A stretch of 7,430 nt of DNA, taken from contig CAMBPW010000046.1 of the NCBI GenBank assembly GCA_945869755.1, positions 1 through 7,430 of the forward strand, written 5' to 3'. How positions within the stretch are numbered: position 1 is the stretch's first letter; each line of letters begins with the position of its first letter. This stretch comes from an uncultured Gemella sp. GTDB lineage: Bacteria > Bacillota > Bacilli > Staphylococcales > Gemellaceae. Positions 1 to 4,749 of this stretch are shown here, piece by piece. Under the pieces are notes generated by a model. The model searched no databases. It was not told where the DNA came from and was given only the letters and a program-made list of their open reading frames with translations. A program made the position numbers and the translations under genes.

Positions 1-4
1 TACG

Positions 5-691
5 ATGAAAGCTATAATTTTAGCAGCAGGTTTAGGTACAAGATTAAGACCTATGACTGATAACAAACCTAAAGCTTTAGTAGAAGTAAATGGGTTGCCT
101 TTAATAGAATATCAAATAAAGTATTTAAAAGAAAAGAATATAAACGAAATAATTATTGTAGTTGGCTATTTAAAAGAGCAATTTAATTATTTAGTAGATA
201 AGTATAACGTAAAACTTGTTTTTAATGATAAATACGACATTTATAATAATTTTTATTCGCTATATTTAGTGAAAGACAAATTAGCTAATAGTTATGTTGT
301 TGATGCTGATAATTATATTTTTAAAAATATTTTTGATGAAAAAATTACTAAATCTACATATTTTAGTGTTCATAGAAAAAACTGTGTTAATGAATGGTTT
401 TTAGTTTATGATAAAAACTATAAAGTTAGCGACATAATTGTAGATAGTAAAGAAGGAAGAATATTGAGTGGAGTTTCTTATTGGGACGAAGAAACAGCAG
501 AAAAAATATTAACTTTTATTGATAGAGCATATGAGTCAAACGATTATCAAAATTTATACTGGGATAACATGGTGAAAGATAATATTAATGAATTAGATGT
601 ATATGTTAAGGAATTAGAGGGAGATACTATTTATGAAATAGATAGTGTAGAAGATTATAATAATTTATTATTAATATTAGAAAAGTATTAA
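5..691 (+). CDS. licC: CTP:phosphocholine cytidylyltransferase LicC
   Basis: This cytosolic enzyme makes CDP-choline from CTP and phosphocholine. In choline-decorated Gram-positives this supplies phosphocholine to teichoic acid and lipoteichoic acid precursors. The 228-residue protein begins with the nucleotidyltransferase signature (Ala-Ala-Gly-Leu-Gly-Thr-Arg-Leu at 7-14, then Lys-Pro-Lys-Ala at 21-24). It has the acidic metal-site regions Asp100-Ala-Asp102 and Glu211-Ile-Asp213, and a Tyr-Trp-Asp-Asn stretch at 185-188. From memory it resembles pneumococcal LicC (about 229 residues) nearly end to end, including the NNFYSLYLVK segment at 81-90, so it looks full length. The ATG lies 4 nt from the window edge, so its ribosome binding site and neighbours are not visible. 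A lic cluster partner upstream is likely but unseen. The next gene starts 365 bp downstream under its own promoter. Other sugar-nucleotide transferases share the N-terminal motif, but the whole-length resemblance favours LicC. Confidence 0.9.
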   Translation: MKAIILAAGLGTRLRPMTDNKPKALVEVNGLPLIEYQIKYLKEKNINEIIIVVGYLKEQFNYLVDKYNVKLVFNDKYDIYNNFYSLYLVKDKLANSYVVDADNYIFKNIFDEKITKSTYFSVHRKNCVNEWFLVYDKNYKVSDIIVDSKEGRILSGVSYWDEETAEKILTFIDRAYESNDYQNLYWDNMVKDNINELDVYVKELEGDTIYEIDSVEDYNNLLLILEKY

Positions 692-745
692 TAAGAATAA
701 ATATTTTAATAGATTTACAATATTTCTAAATTTTCAGATAAATTG

Positions 746-774
746 TTGACACATTGAAATAATTTTGTTATACT
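746..774 (+). promoter_or_regulatory. Sigma-A promoter of the trpXYZ leader, extended -10
   Basis: A consensus -35 box TTGACA (746-751) is separated by exactly 17 bp from TATACT (769-774). TG at 766-767 gives an extended -10 (TGTTATACT). Transcription should start near 781, producing about 275 nt of leader before trpX. The -10 is one mismatch from TATAAT, so the promoter should be strong and the control probably acts after initiation. It lies about 55 bp after the licC stop, with no clear terminator between. Confidence 0.88.
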
Positions 775-804
775 TTTATTTAAATAATATGAAGGAGCGA
801 GAAA

Positions 805-858
805 ATGATTTTATCTAGTATAATGTTACAATTAAATACACGTTGGCAAAGCCACTAG
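805..858 (+). CDS. Leader peptide with a single Trp codon (17 aa)
   Basis: A short ORF with start ATG at 805 and stop TAG at 856-858 encodes MILSSIMLQLNTRWQSH. A good ribosome binding site (AGGAG, 793-797) lies 7 nt upstream of the ATG. It is the first start codon after the strong promoter, so it is probably translated. Its only Trp codon (TGG, 844-846) is four codons before the stop, and the last codon plus stop lie inside leader segment 1 (852-863). A ribosome waiting at this Trp codon would cover about the first half of segment 1. A role as an attenuation peptide for the downstream Trp-type transporter is therefore plausible. A single Trp codon is few for classical attenuation, so nascent-peptide arrest is an alternative. 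There is no membrane segment and I recognise no family. Confidence 0.65.
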   Translation: MILSSIMLQLNTRWQSH

Positions 859-887
859 ATACAGGTTGTTTCTTGCAAATTTTTATG

Positions 888-929
888 CATAGATACAGCC
901 TTACAGTTGTTTGTAAAATTGTATCTATG
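888..929 (+). promoter_or_regulatory. Leader hairpin competing for segment 2
   Basis: A perfect 10-bp stem (CATAGATACA 888-897 with TGTATCTATG 920-929) encloses a 3x3 internal loop and a second 5-bp stem (TTACA 901-905 with TGTAA 912-916). The apical loop is 6 nt. There is no T tract after it, so it is not a terminator. Its 3' strand is the same segment 2 that can pair with the leader ORF end (852-863) or with the 5' arm of terminator 1 (957-965). Its top part (894-916 with 920-923) can coexist with the 2:3 antiterminator pairing. Confidence 0.7.
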
Positions 930-965
930 TGGATGAGTAAAAATAGAAATAGATTACCACGTAGA
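924..965 (+). promoter_or_regulatory. Candidate antiterminator helix (2:3)
   Basis: Positions 924-932 (TCTATGTGG) pair with 957-965 (CCACGTAGA) over 9 bp, with one G-U at T928/G961. The loop is 24 nt. This uses the whole 5' arm of terminator 1 and therefore excludes it. It is also exclusive with the pairing of segment 2 to the leader ORF end. The role is inferred from the complementarity. Confidence 0.6.
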
Positions 966-994
966 AAAATAAAAATTATTCTGCGTGGTTTTTT
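957..994 (+). terminator. Leader intrinsic terminator 1
   Basis: The stem is CCACGTAG (957-964) with CTGCGTGG (981-988), 8 bp with one G-U, extended by two A-T pairs (965-966 with 979-980). Six T follow directly (989-994). This is a standard intrinsic terminator shape, lying upstream of the structural genes rather than after a gene, which fits attenuation. Confidence 0.82.
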
Positions 995-1000
995 GTTTTA

Positions 1001-1040
1001 TAAAACCACTATTAGATACAATTAGTGGTTTTATTTTTTT
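1001..1040 (+). terminator. Leader intrinsic terminator 2
   Basis: A perfect 11-bp stem, TAAAACCACTA (1001-1011) with TAGTGGTTTTA (1023-1033), is followed by seven T (1034-1040). It lies only 6 nt after terminator 1 and 4 nt before the trpX ribosome binding site. The 11-nt loop contains a third copy of TAGATACA (1013-1020). Its 5' arm can instead pair with the 3' arm and T tract of terminator 1 (GTGGTTTT, 985-992, with AAAACCAC, 1002-1009). Confidence 0.85.
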
Positions 1041-1056
1041 ATTAAGGAGAACATAA

Positions 1057-2046
1057 ATGAATAATAGAGGAAAAATTTTTACATTATCATTAATTATAAT
1101 TTTAATTTTTGGATATTTTTTCGGACAAGAAAGAGAAGTGATTAAAGAAAATAATAAAGTAATAAAAATTGGGGTATTACAACTTTTAAGTCATACTGCA
1201 TTAGATACAATTTATAAAGGATTAGAAGATGAATTGTCGAATTTAGGATATAAAGTAGGAGATAATATTCAAATTGATTTGCAAAATGCACAAGGAGATC
1301 AAAGTAATTTAGTATCTATGAGTGATAAGTTAGTTTCAGAAAAAAATGATATTTTAGTAGCTATTACAACACCGTCAGCATTATCACTATCAAATGCAAC
1401 AAAAGAAATTCCAATTGTTATGGCTGGAATAACTTATCCTGTAGAAGCAGGACTAATAAAAAGTGAACAGTTACCAGGAAACAACATTACAGGAGTTAGT
1501 GATAGAACGCCATTAAAAGAACAACTAGACATAATGAAACAAATATTACCAAATATAAAAAAAATAGGAATTATTTATACTGCAAGTGAAGACAATTCTG
1601 TTAAACAGGCTAATGATATGAAAAAACTTGCAGAAGAATTAAATATTGAGGTTATAAGTAAGACTGTGTCGAATACGAATGATATTCAGCAAGTGGCAGA
1701 AAGTGTTGCGAGTAATGTTGATTGTATTTTTATTCCGATAGACAATACTTTAGCAAGTGCAATGCCAACATTAATAAATGTAACAGATAAATATAAAATT
1801 CCTGTATTTCCGTCATCAGATAGTATGGTAATAGATGGGGGACTTTTGGCGTTAGGAGTTGATCAATACAAAATTGGAGTAGAAACAGCAAAAGTTTTAG
1901 TTGCATTATTAAATGGAGAAAAAGCAGAAACAAAACCTATAGTTATTGCAAATGATGGAATAATATATTTGAATGAAGAAAAAGCAAAACAATTAAATAT
2001 AAAAATTCCAGAAAATATAAAAGAAAAAGCACAAATTGTAAAATAA
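1057..2046 (+). CDS. trpX: ABC transporter substrate-binding protein, TrpX type
   Basis: This is the extracytoplasmic binding component of a TrpXYZ-type ABC importer, of the COG2984 binding-protein family. Residues 7-23 form one hydrophobic N-terminal segment. There is no lipobox cysteine, so the protein is probably held by an uncleaved N-terminal anchor or processed by signal peptidase I. Two Rossmann-like lobes follow: residues 36-150 begin KIGVLQLLSHTALD, and 168-330 carry VDCIFIPIDNT (221-231) and the hinge-region strand VFPSSDSMV (250-258). From memory it is strongly similar to the pneumococcal TrpX-type protein. A good RBS (AAGGAGA, 1044-1050) precedes the ATG by 6 nt and follows the leader terminators directly. 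The gene is followed after 15 nt by trpY. Tryptophan as substrate is a comparative-genomics assignment for the family; the Trp codon in the leader agrees with it, but no ligand residue is diagnostic here. Confidence 0.85.
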   Translation: MNNRGKIFTLSLIIILIFGYFFGQEREVIKENNKVIKIGVLQLLSHTALDTIYKGLEDELSNLGYKVGDNIQIDLQNAQGDQSNLVSMSDKLVSEKNDILVAITTPSALSLSNATKEIPIVMAGITYPVEAGLIKSEQLPGNNITGVSDRTPLKEQLDIMKQILPNIKKIGIIYTASEDNSVKQANDMKKLAEELNIEVISKTVSNTNDIQQVAESVASNVDCIFIPIDNTLASAMPTLINVTDKYKIPVFPSSDSMVIDGGLLALGVDQYKIGVETAKVLVALLNGEKAETKPIVIANDGIIYLNEEKAKQLNIKIPENIKEKAQIVK

Positions 2047-2061
2047 AATTAGGAGGTTATT

Positions 2062-2943
2062 ATGGATATTATAACATCAGCAATATATCAAGGGATTTTA
2101 TGGGGAATATTATCGTTAGGTCTTTTTATAAGTTTTAGAATTTTAAATATTGCGGATATGACGACAGAAGGAAGTTTTCCGCTTGGAGCATCAGTAGCAG
2201 GAATTTTAATAATAAACGGAGTAAATCCTTACGTTGCAGTTTTAATTTCTTTTGTTTCAGGAATGTTAGCAGGTTTAATTACAGGAATTTTAATTTCTGT
2301 CTGTAAAATTCCTAGTTTACTAGCGGGAATTTTAACGATGACGGCACTAATTTCAATTAATTTGCGTATTATGGGAAAACCAAACGTTAATTTACTTTCT
2401 AACAATACTATATTTTCATTTTTAAATAAATTTAATTTCCCAGAAAATTACAAAATAATTTTTGTCGGAGCAATAATTGTTGCAGTCATTATTTTATTAA
2501 TGGCAATATTTTTCAAAACAGAGATTGGCCAAAGTTTAATTGCGACTGGTGATAACGAAACTATGGCGAAATCTTTAGGAATTTCTACACAAGCGATGAC
2601 TATTTTAGGGTTAATGTTATCAAATGGAATTATTGCTATGGCAGGAGGAATTATTGCACAAAATAATGGATATGCAGATGTAAATAGTGGTCTTGGAGTC
2701 ATAGTAATTGCATTAGCTGCAATAATAATAGGGGAAGTAATATTTGGTGAAGTAACTTTTGTAGAAAGATTGATTTATACAATTTACGGTGCGATAATTT
2801 ATCGTCTACTTTTAGTCGCAGTTTTAAAATTAGAAATAATAGAAGCTAACGATTTTAAATTAGTGTCGGCATTAATTATTGCTATATTTTTAACATTACC
2901 TCATTTCAAAAAAAATATTTTTAGAAGAAAGGAGAAAATATAA
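2062..2943 (+). CDS. trpY: ABC transporter permease, TrpY type
   Basis: This inner component forms the membrane channel of the importer. The 293-residue protein is almost wholly hydrophobic, with about eight to nine membrane segments, and belongs to the BPD_transp_2 / COG4120 permease group. A cytoplasmic loop at about 152-174 (Gly156, then Ala-Thr-Gly-Asp-Asn-Glu at 161-166 and Ser-Leu-Gly-Ile at 171-174) matches the coupling region that contacts the ATPase in this family. The C-terminus is a basic tail (KKNIFRRKEK) that should be cytoplasmic. AGGAGG at 2051-2056 supports the start 5 nt downstream. Its stop overlaps the trpZ ATG by 1 nt (TAATG), which implies translational coupling. Substrate assignment rests on the neighbours. 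Confidence 0.87.
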   Translation: MDIITSAIYQGILWGILSLGLFISFRILNIADMTTEGSFPLGASVAGILIINGVNPYVAVLISFVSGMLAGLITGILISVCKIPSLLAGILTMTALISINLRIMGKPNVNLLSNNTIFSFLNKFNFPENYKIIFVGAIIVAVIILLMAIFFKTEIGQSLIATGDNETMAKSLGISTQAMTILGLMLSNGIIAMAGGIIAQNNGYADVNSGLGVIVIALAAIIIGEVIFGEVTFVERLIYTIYGAIIYRLLLVAVLKLEIIEANDFKLVSALIIAIFLTLPHFKKNIFRRKEKI

Positions 2944-3704
2944 TGACGTTTATAAAATTAGAAAATTTAAACAAAACTTTTTTCCCTAATACGAGTAGAG
3001 AACATCATGCATTAAAAAATATTAATTTAGAAATTAATAGAGGAGATTTTATTACTATAGTTGGTGGAAATGGTGCAGGAAAATCTACTTTACTAAATGC
3101 TTTAGCAGGAACATTTTTTGTAGATAGTGGAAGTATTATCGTGGCAAATGAAGATGTAACTAATATGAAAGAACATAAAAGAGCAAAATATATAAGTCGT
3201 GTTTTTCAAAATTCGTTGCAAGGAACTGCACCACGAATGACCGTTGCGGAAAATATGGCACTAGCATATAAACGTGGAGAGAAAAAAATGTTTAATTTCG
3301 CATTAAAAAAAGAAAGTAAACAAAATTTTGCTAAATTACTTGAAACTTTAAACTTAAATTTAGAAACTAGACTTAATGCAGAAATGGGAGTTTTATCAGG
3401 AGGTCAACGCCAAGCAATTTCATTATTAATGGCAACAATTAAAACACCCGATTTATTACTGTTAGATGAACACACGTCAGCACTAGATCCGAAAACTCAA
3501 AAAATAATAATGAATTTAACGGAAGAAAAAGTAGCAGAAAAAAATATTACAACGCTAATGATTACTCATAACATAAAAGATGCGTTAAAATATGGAAATA
3601 GAATGATAGTTTTACATCAAGGAGAGATAATTAAAGATTTTAATAAAGAAGAAAAAAGCAAACTTCGTAGAGAAGATATTTATAATTTATTAGATAGTTT
3701 ATAA
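2943..3704 (+). CDS. trpZ: ABC transporter ATP-binding protein, TrpZ type
   Basis: This is the cytoplasmic ATPase that powers the TrpXYZ-type importer. All ABC landmarks are intact in the 253-residue protein: Walker A GGNGAGKS at 41-48, Q-loop Gln88, signature LSGGQ at 150-154, Walker B LLLLDE at 170-175 with catalytic Glu175, D-loop SALD at 178-181, and switch His208. The DEHTSALDP sequence, with His after the catalytic Glu, is typical of the COG1101 subgroup that pairs with COG2984 and COG4120 partners. The ATG shares one nucleotide with the trpY stop, and AAAGGAG (2928-2934) lies inside the trpY end. No transporter gene follows, so the operon is a complete three-gene unit. Confidence 0.9.
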   Translation: MTFIKLENLNKTFFPNTSREHHALKNINLEINRGDFITIVGGNGAGKSTLLNALAGTFFVDSGSIIVANEDVTNMKEHKRAKYISRVFQNSLQGTAPRMTVAENMALAYKRGEKKMFNFALKKESKQNFAKLLETLNLNLETRLNAEMGVLSGGQRQAISLLMATIKTPDLLLLDEHTSALDPKTQKIIMNLTEEKVAEKNITTLMITHNIKDALKYGNRMIVLHQGEIIKDFNKEEKSKLRREDIYNLLDSL

Positions 3705-3888
3705 AAAAATTTTTTAAAAATTTTTCTTCTTTAAAGTTCATATAAGGTAGAGTATATATAATATAACTATAAACAGTAATAATTTTTTTTCATAAATAAT
3801 ACGCCTCGCCTAAAAACGAGGTCTTTCTCCTTTTTATAGGAGATTTTTATTTGTAAAATTTAAAATAAAATTTTTAAATGGAGTAGTT
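3705..3888 (+). other. trpZ-rlmH spacer with A/T tracts
   Basis: This 184-bp gap starts with alternating A and T tracts (about 3704-3725) that are probably intrinsically bent. A TATAAT (3757-3762) is present but has no convincing -35 at 16-18 bp. Two hairpins follow, at 3804-3821 and 3826-3843 (see the separate entry). I see no ORF with a ribosome binding site. If rlmH has its own promoter, the 3757 box is the best candidate, but it is weak evidence in such AT-rich DNA. Confidence 0.5.
3804..3848 (+). terminator. Tandem hairpins, probable terminator of trpXYZ
   Basis: The first hairpin pairs CCTCG (3804-3808) with CGAGG (3817-3821) around an 8-nt loop and is not followed by a T run. The second pairs TCTCCT (3826-3831) with AGGAGA (3838-3843) around a 6-nt loop and is followed by five T (3844-3848). 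The second has terminator form and lies about 120 nt after trpZ and 40 nt before rlmH. It could equally act as an rlmH leader element if transcription begins at the TATAAT near 3757. Confidence 0.65.
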
Positions 3889-4365
3889 ATGAAAATAACA
3901 TTAATTTGTGTAGGAAAAATAAAAGAAAAATTTTATCGTGAAGCTATAAAAGAGTACGAAAAAAGATTAAGTGCATATGCAAAAGTTAGTACACTAGAAA
4001 TAAATGATGAAAAATTAAAAAATGAGAATGAAGCGGAAATTTCTATCGTTATGGAAAAAGAGGGAAAAAATATTTTATCTAAAATAAAAGATAATCAGTT
4101 TGTAATTACGTTAGAAATTTTAGGAGAAAATGTTACGAGTGAAAAACTAGCTAGTAAAATAGATAATTTAGCACTTACTGGAAGTAGTGATTTAGTTTTT
4201 ATTATTGGAGGAAGTTATGGACTTTCTGACGAAGTGAAAAATCGTAGTAATTATGCACTATCATTTAGTAAAATGACTTTTCCTCATCAATTAATGCGAG
4301 TAATTTTATTTGAACAAATTTATCGTGCATTTAAAATAATACGCAAAGAACCTTATCATAAATAA
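3889..4365 (+). CDS. rlmH: 23S rRNA (pseudouridine1915-N3)-methyltransferase RlmH
   Basis: This SPOUT-class methyltransferase uses S-adenosylmethionine to methylate N3 of pseudouridine 1915 in helix 69 of 23S rRNA, acting as a dimer on the 70S ribosome. At 158 residues it matches the family length of about 155-160. The trefoil-knot SAM site is seen in IIGGSYGL (105-112), followed by the conserved block around FPHQLMR (131-137) and EQIYRAFKI (142-150). It ends in the invariant Tyr-His-Lys tail (156-158). GGAG at 3880-3883 lies 5 nt before the ATG and fixes the start, although this is a short site. It stands alone between a hairpin spacer and the valS promoter. Confidence 0.96.
   Translation: MKITLICVGKIKEKFYREAIKEYEKRLSAYAKVSTLEINDEKLKNENEAEISIVMEKEGKNILSKIKDNQFVITLEILGENVTSEKLASKIDNLALTGSSDLVFIIGGSYGLSDEVKNRSNYALSFSKMTFPHQLMRVILFEQIYRAFKIIRKEPYHK
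4353..4361 (+). other. SCC attB-like core at the rlmH 3' end
   Basis: TTATCATAA lies in the last codons of rlmH, just before the stop. It matches the core recognised in staphylococci by SCC cassette recombinases. The match follows largely from the conserved Tyr-His-Lys tail. No second copy or recombinase gene lies downstream, so no cassette is inserted here. Confidence 0.4.
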
Positions 4366-4375
4366 CAAATAATAC

Positions 4376-4404
4376 TTGCATAATTTTCTTTTGTATGATA
4401 TTAT
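4376..4404 (+). promoter_or_regulatory. Promoter of the valS T-box transcript
   Basis: TTGCAT (4376-4381) and TATTAT (4399-4404) are separated by 17 bp. TG at 4396-4397 forms an extended -10 (TGATATTAT). It begins 11 bp after the rlmH stop and lies about 25-30 bp before the T-box stem I, the expected position. Transcription should start near 4411. Confidence 0.75.
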
Positions 4405-4433
4405 ATTAAACATATTTTATTAAAAATATAAAT

Positions 4434-4717
4434 GCGATGAGCCGACAAGTAGGAGTACTTGCGTACCGAGGATACAGAAAAGAAATCAGTGGTTGAGAGA
4501 TTTCTCCTTGGCATATACTTTGAAGTAGACGGTGAGCATCTAAAGTGAAATTAGTAGTTTTAGACGTGTAAGAGCGATAATCTTAATTAAGTGCTAATTT
4601 ATTAGAATAAAGGTGGTACCGCGGAAAACTTCGTCCTTATTTTAGAAATAACGGGGTGCTATTAAATTAACAAGATAATTATATAACTCTTCATAGAATT
4701 TCTTTGGAGAGTTTTTT
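4434..4717 (+). promoter_or_regulatory. T-box leader of valS, specifier GTA (valine)
   Basis: This is a cis-acting riboswitch that binds uncharged tRNA and allows valS transcription when valyl-tRNA is scarce. The stem I base pairs GATG (4436-4439) with CATC (4537-4540), followed by CCG/CGG (4442-4444 with 4530-4532). The specifier loop carries AGTA on the 5' strand and GAA (4522-4524) on the 3' strand, directly followed by GTA (4525-4527), a valine codon. The T-box sequence AAGGTGGTACCGCG is at 4610-4623. Its variable base is T4617, which suits a tRNA with discriminator A. The antiterminator pairs 4606-4613 with 4635-4641 and GCG (4621-4623) with CGT (4632-4634). The competing hairpin (4634-4642 with 4646-4655) has no T tract. 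Confidence 0.93.
4685..4717 (+). terminator. Terminator in the valS leader
   Basis: AACTCTTC (4685-4692) pairs with GGAGAGTT (4706-4713) over 8 bp with one G-U, followed by a T run to 4717. It is the only intrinsic terminator before valS and presumably the regulated one. It does not overlap the T-box antiterminator (4606-4641), unlike most T-box leaders. Confidence 0.78.
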
Positions 4718-4749
4718 ATTTTATATAAATTTTATTAGGAGGAATTATT

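Larger units (their letters stand above)
781..1056 (+). promoter_or_regulatory. trpXYZ mRNA leader: putative six-segment attenuator
   Basis: This untranslated leader contains a short Trp-containing ORF and six segments that alternate CCAC and GTGG cores: 1 (852-863), 2 (920-932), 3 (957-965), 4 (981-992), 5 (1001-1011) and 6 (1023-1033). One register pairs 1:2 (12 bp with T928 bulged), 3:4 (terminator 1) and 5:6 (terminator 2). The alternative register pairs 2:3 (9 bp, 924-932 with 957-965) and 4:5 (8 bp, 985-992 with 1002-1009), which destroys both terminators. I see no T-box consensus and no run of spaced GAG/TAG triplets as TRAP needs. The inferred role is ribosome-mediated transcription attenuation of the transporter. 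A protein or small-molecule ligand acting on the same pairings is possible. Pairings are directly visible; the mechanism is inferred. Confidence 0.7.

Noticed and set aside
843..1025. 60-codon open frame across the trpX leader
   Set aside because: It would start at TTG without an RBS, overlaps the better leader ORF, and runs through both terminator hairpins. Its basic, low-complexity product is what structured leader DNA would give by chance.
885..1025. Second leader ORF from ATG 885, with TGG after an in-frame ATG
   Set aside because: No ribosome binding site lies before 885, and the frame simply continues the structured region.
781..1056. T-box or TRAP control of trpXYZ
   Set aside because: No GGTGGNACC-type sequence and no regularly spaced GAG/TAG series were found in the leader.
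1730..1933. 67-codon frame on the minus strand within trpX
   Set aside because: It lies wholly inside a well-supported gene. The Leu/His-rich product reflects the reverse complement of AT-rich codons.
2448..2702. 84-codon frame on the minus strand within trpY
   Set aside because: It is antisense to a clear permease, and its hydrophobic character mirrors the membrane-segment codons.
4446..4461. CAAGTA/TACTTG hairpin as an independent element
   Set aside because: It lies in the 5' strand of the T-box stem I and specifier loop. It is more likely part of or an alternative fold of that stem.
4595..4669. Long-range pairing of 4595-4605 with 4659-4669 enclosing the T-box
   Set aside because: Ten of eleven bases pair, but all except one pair are A-T, so in such AT-rich sequence it is not convincing without covariation.
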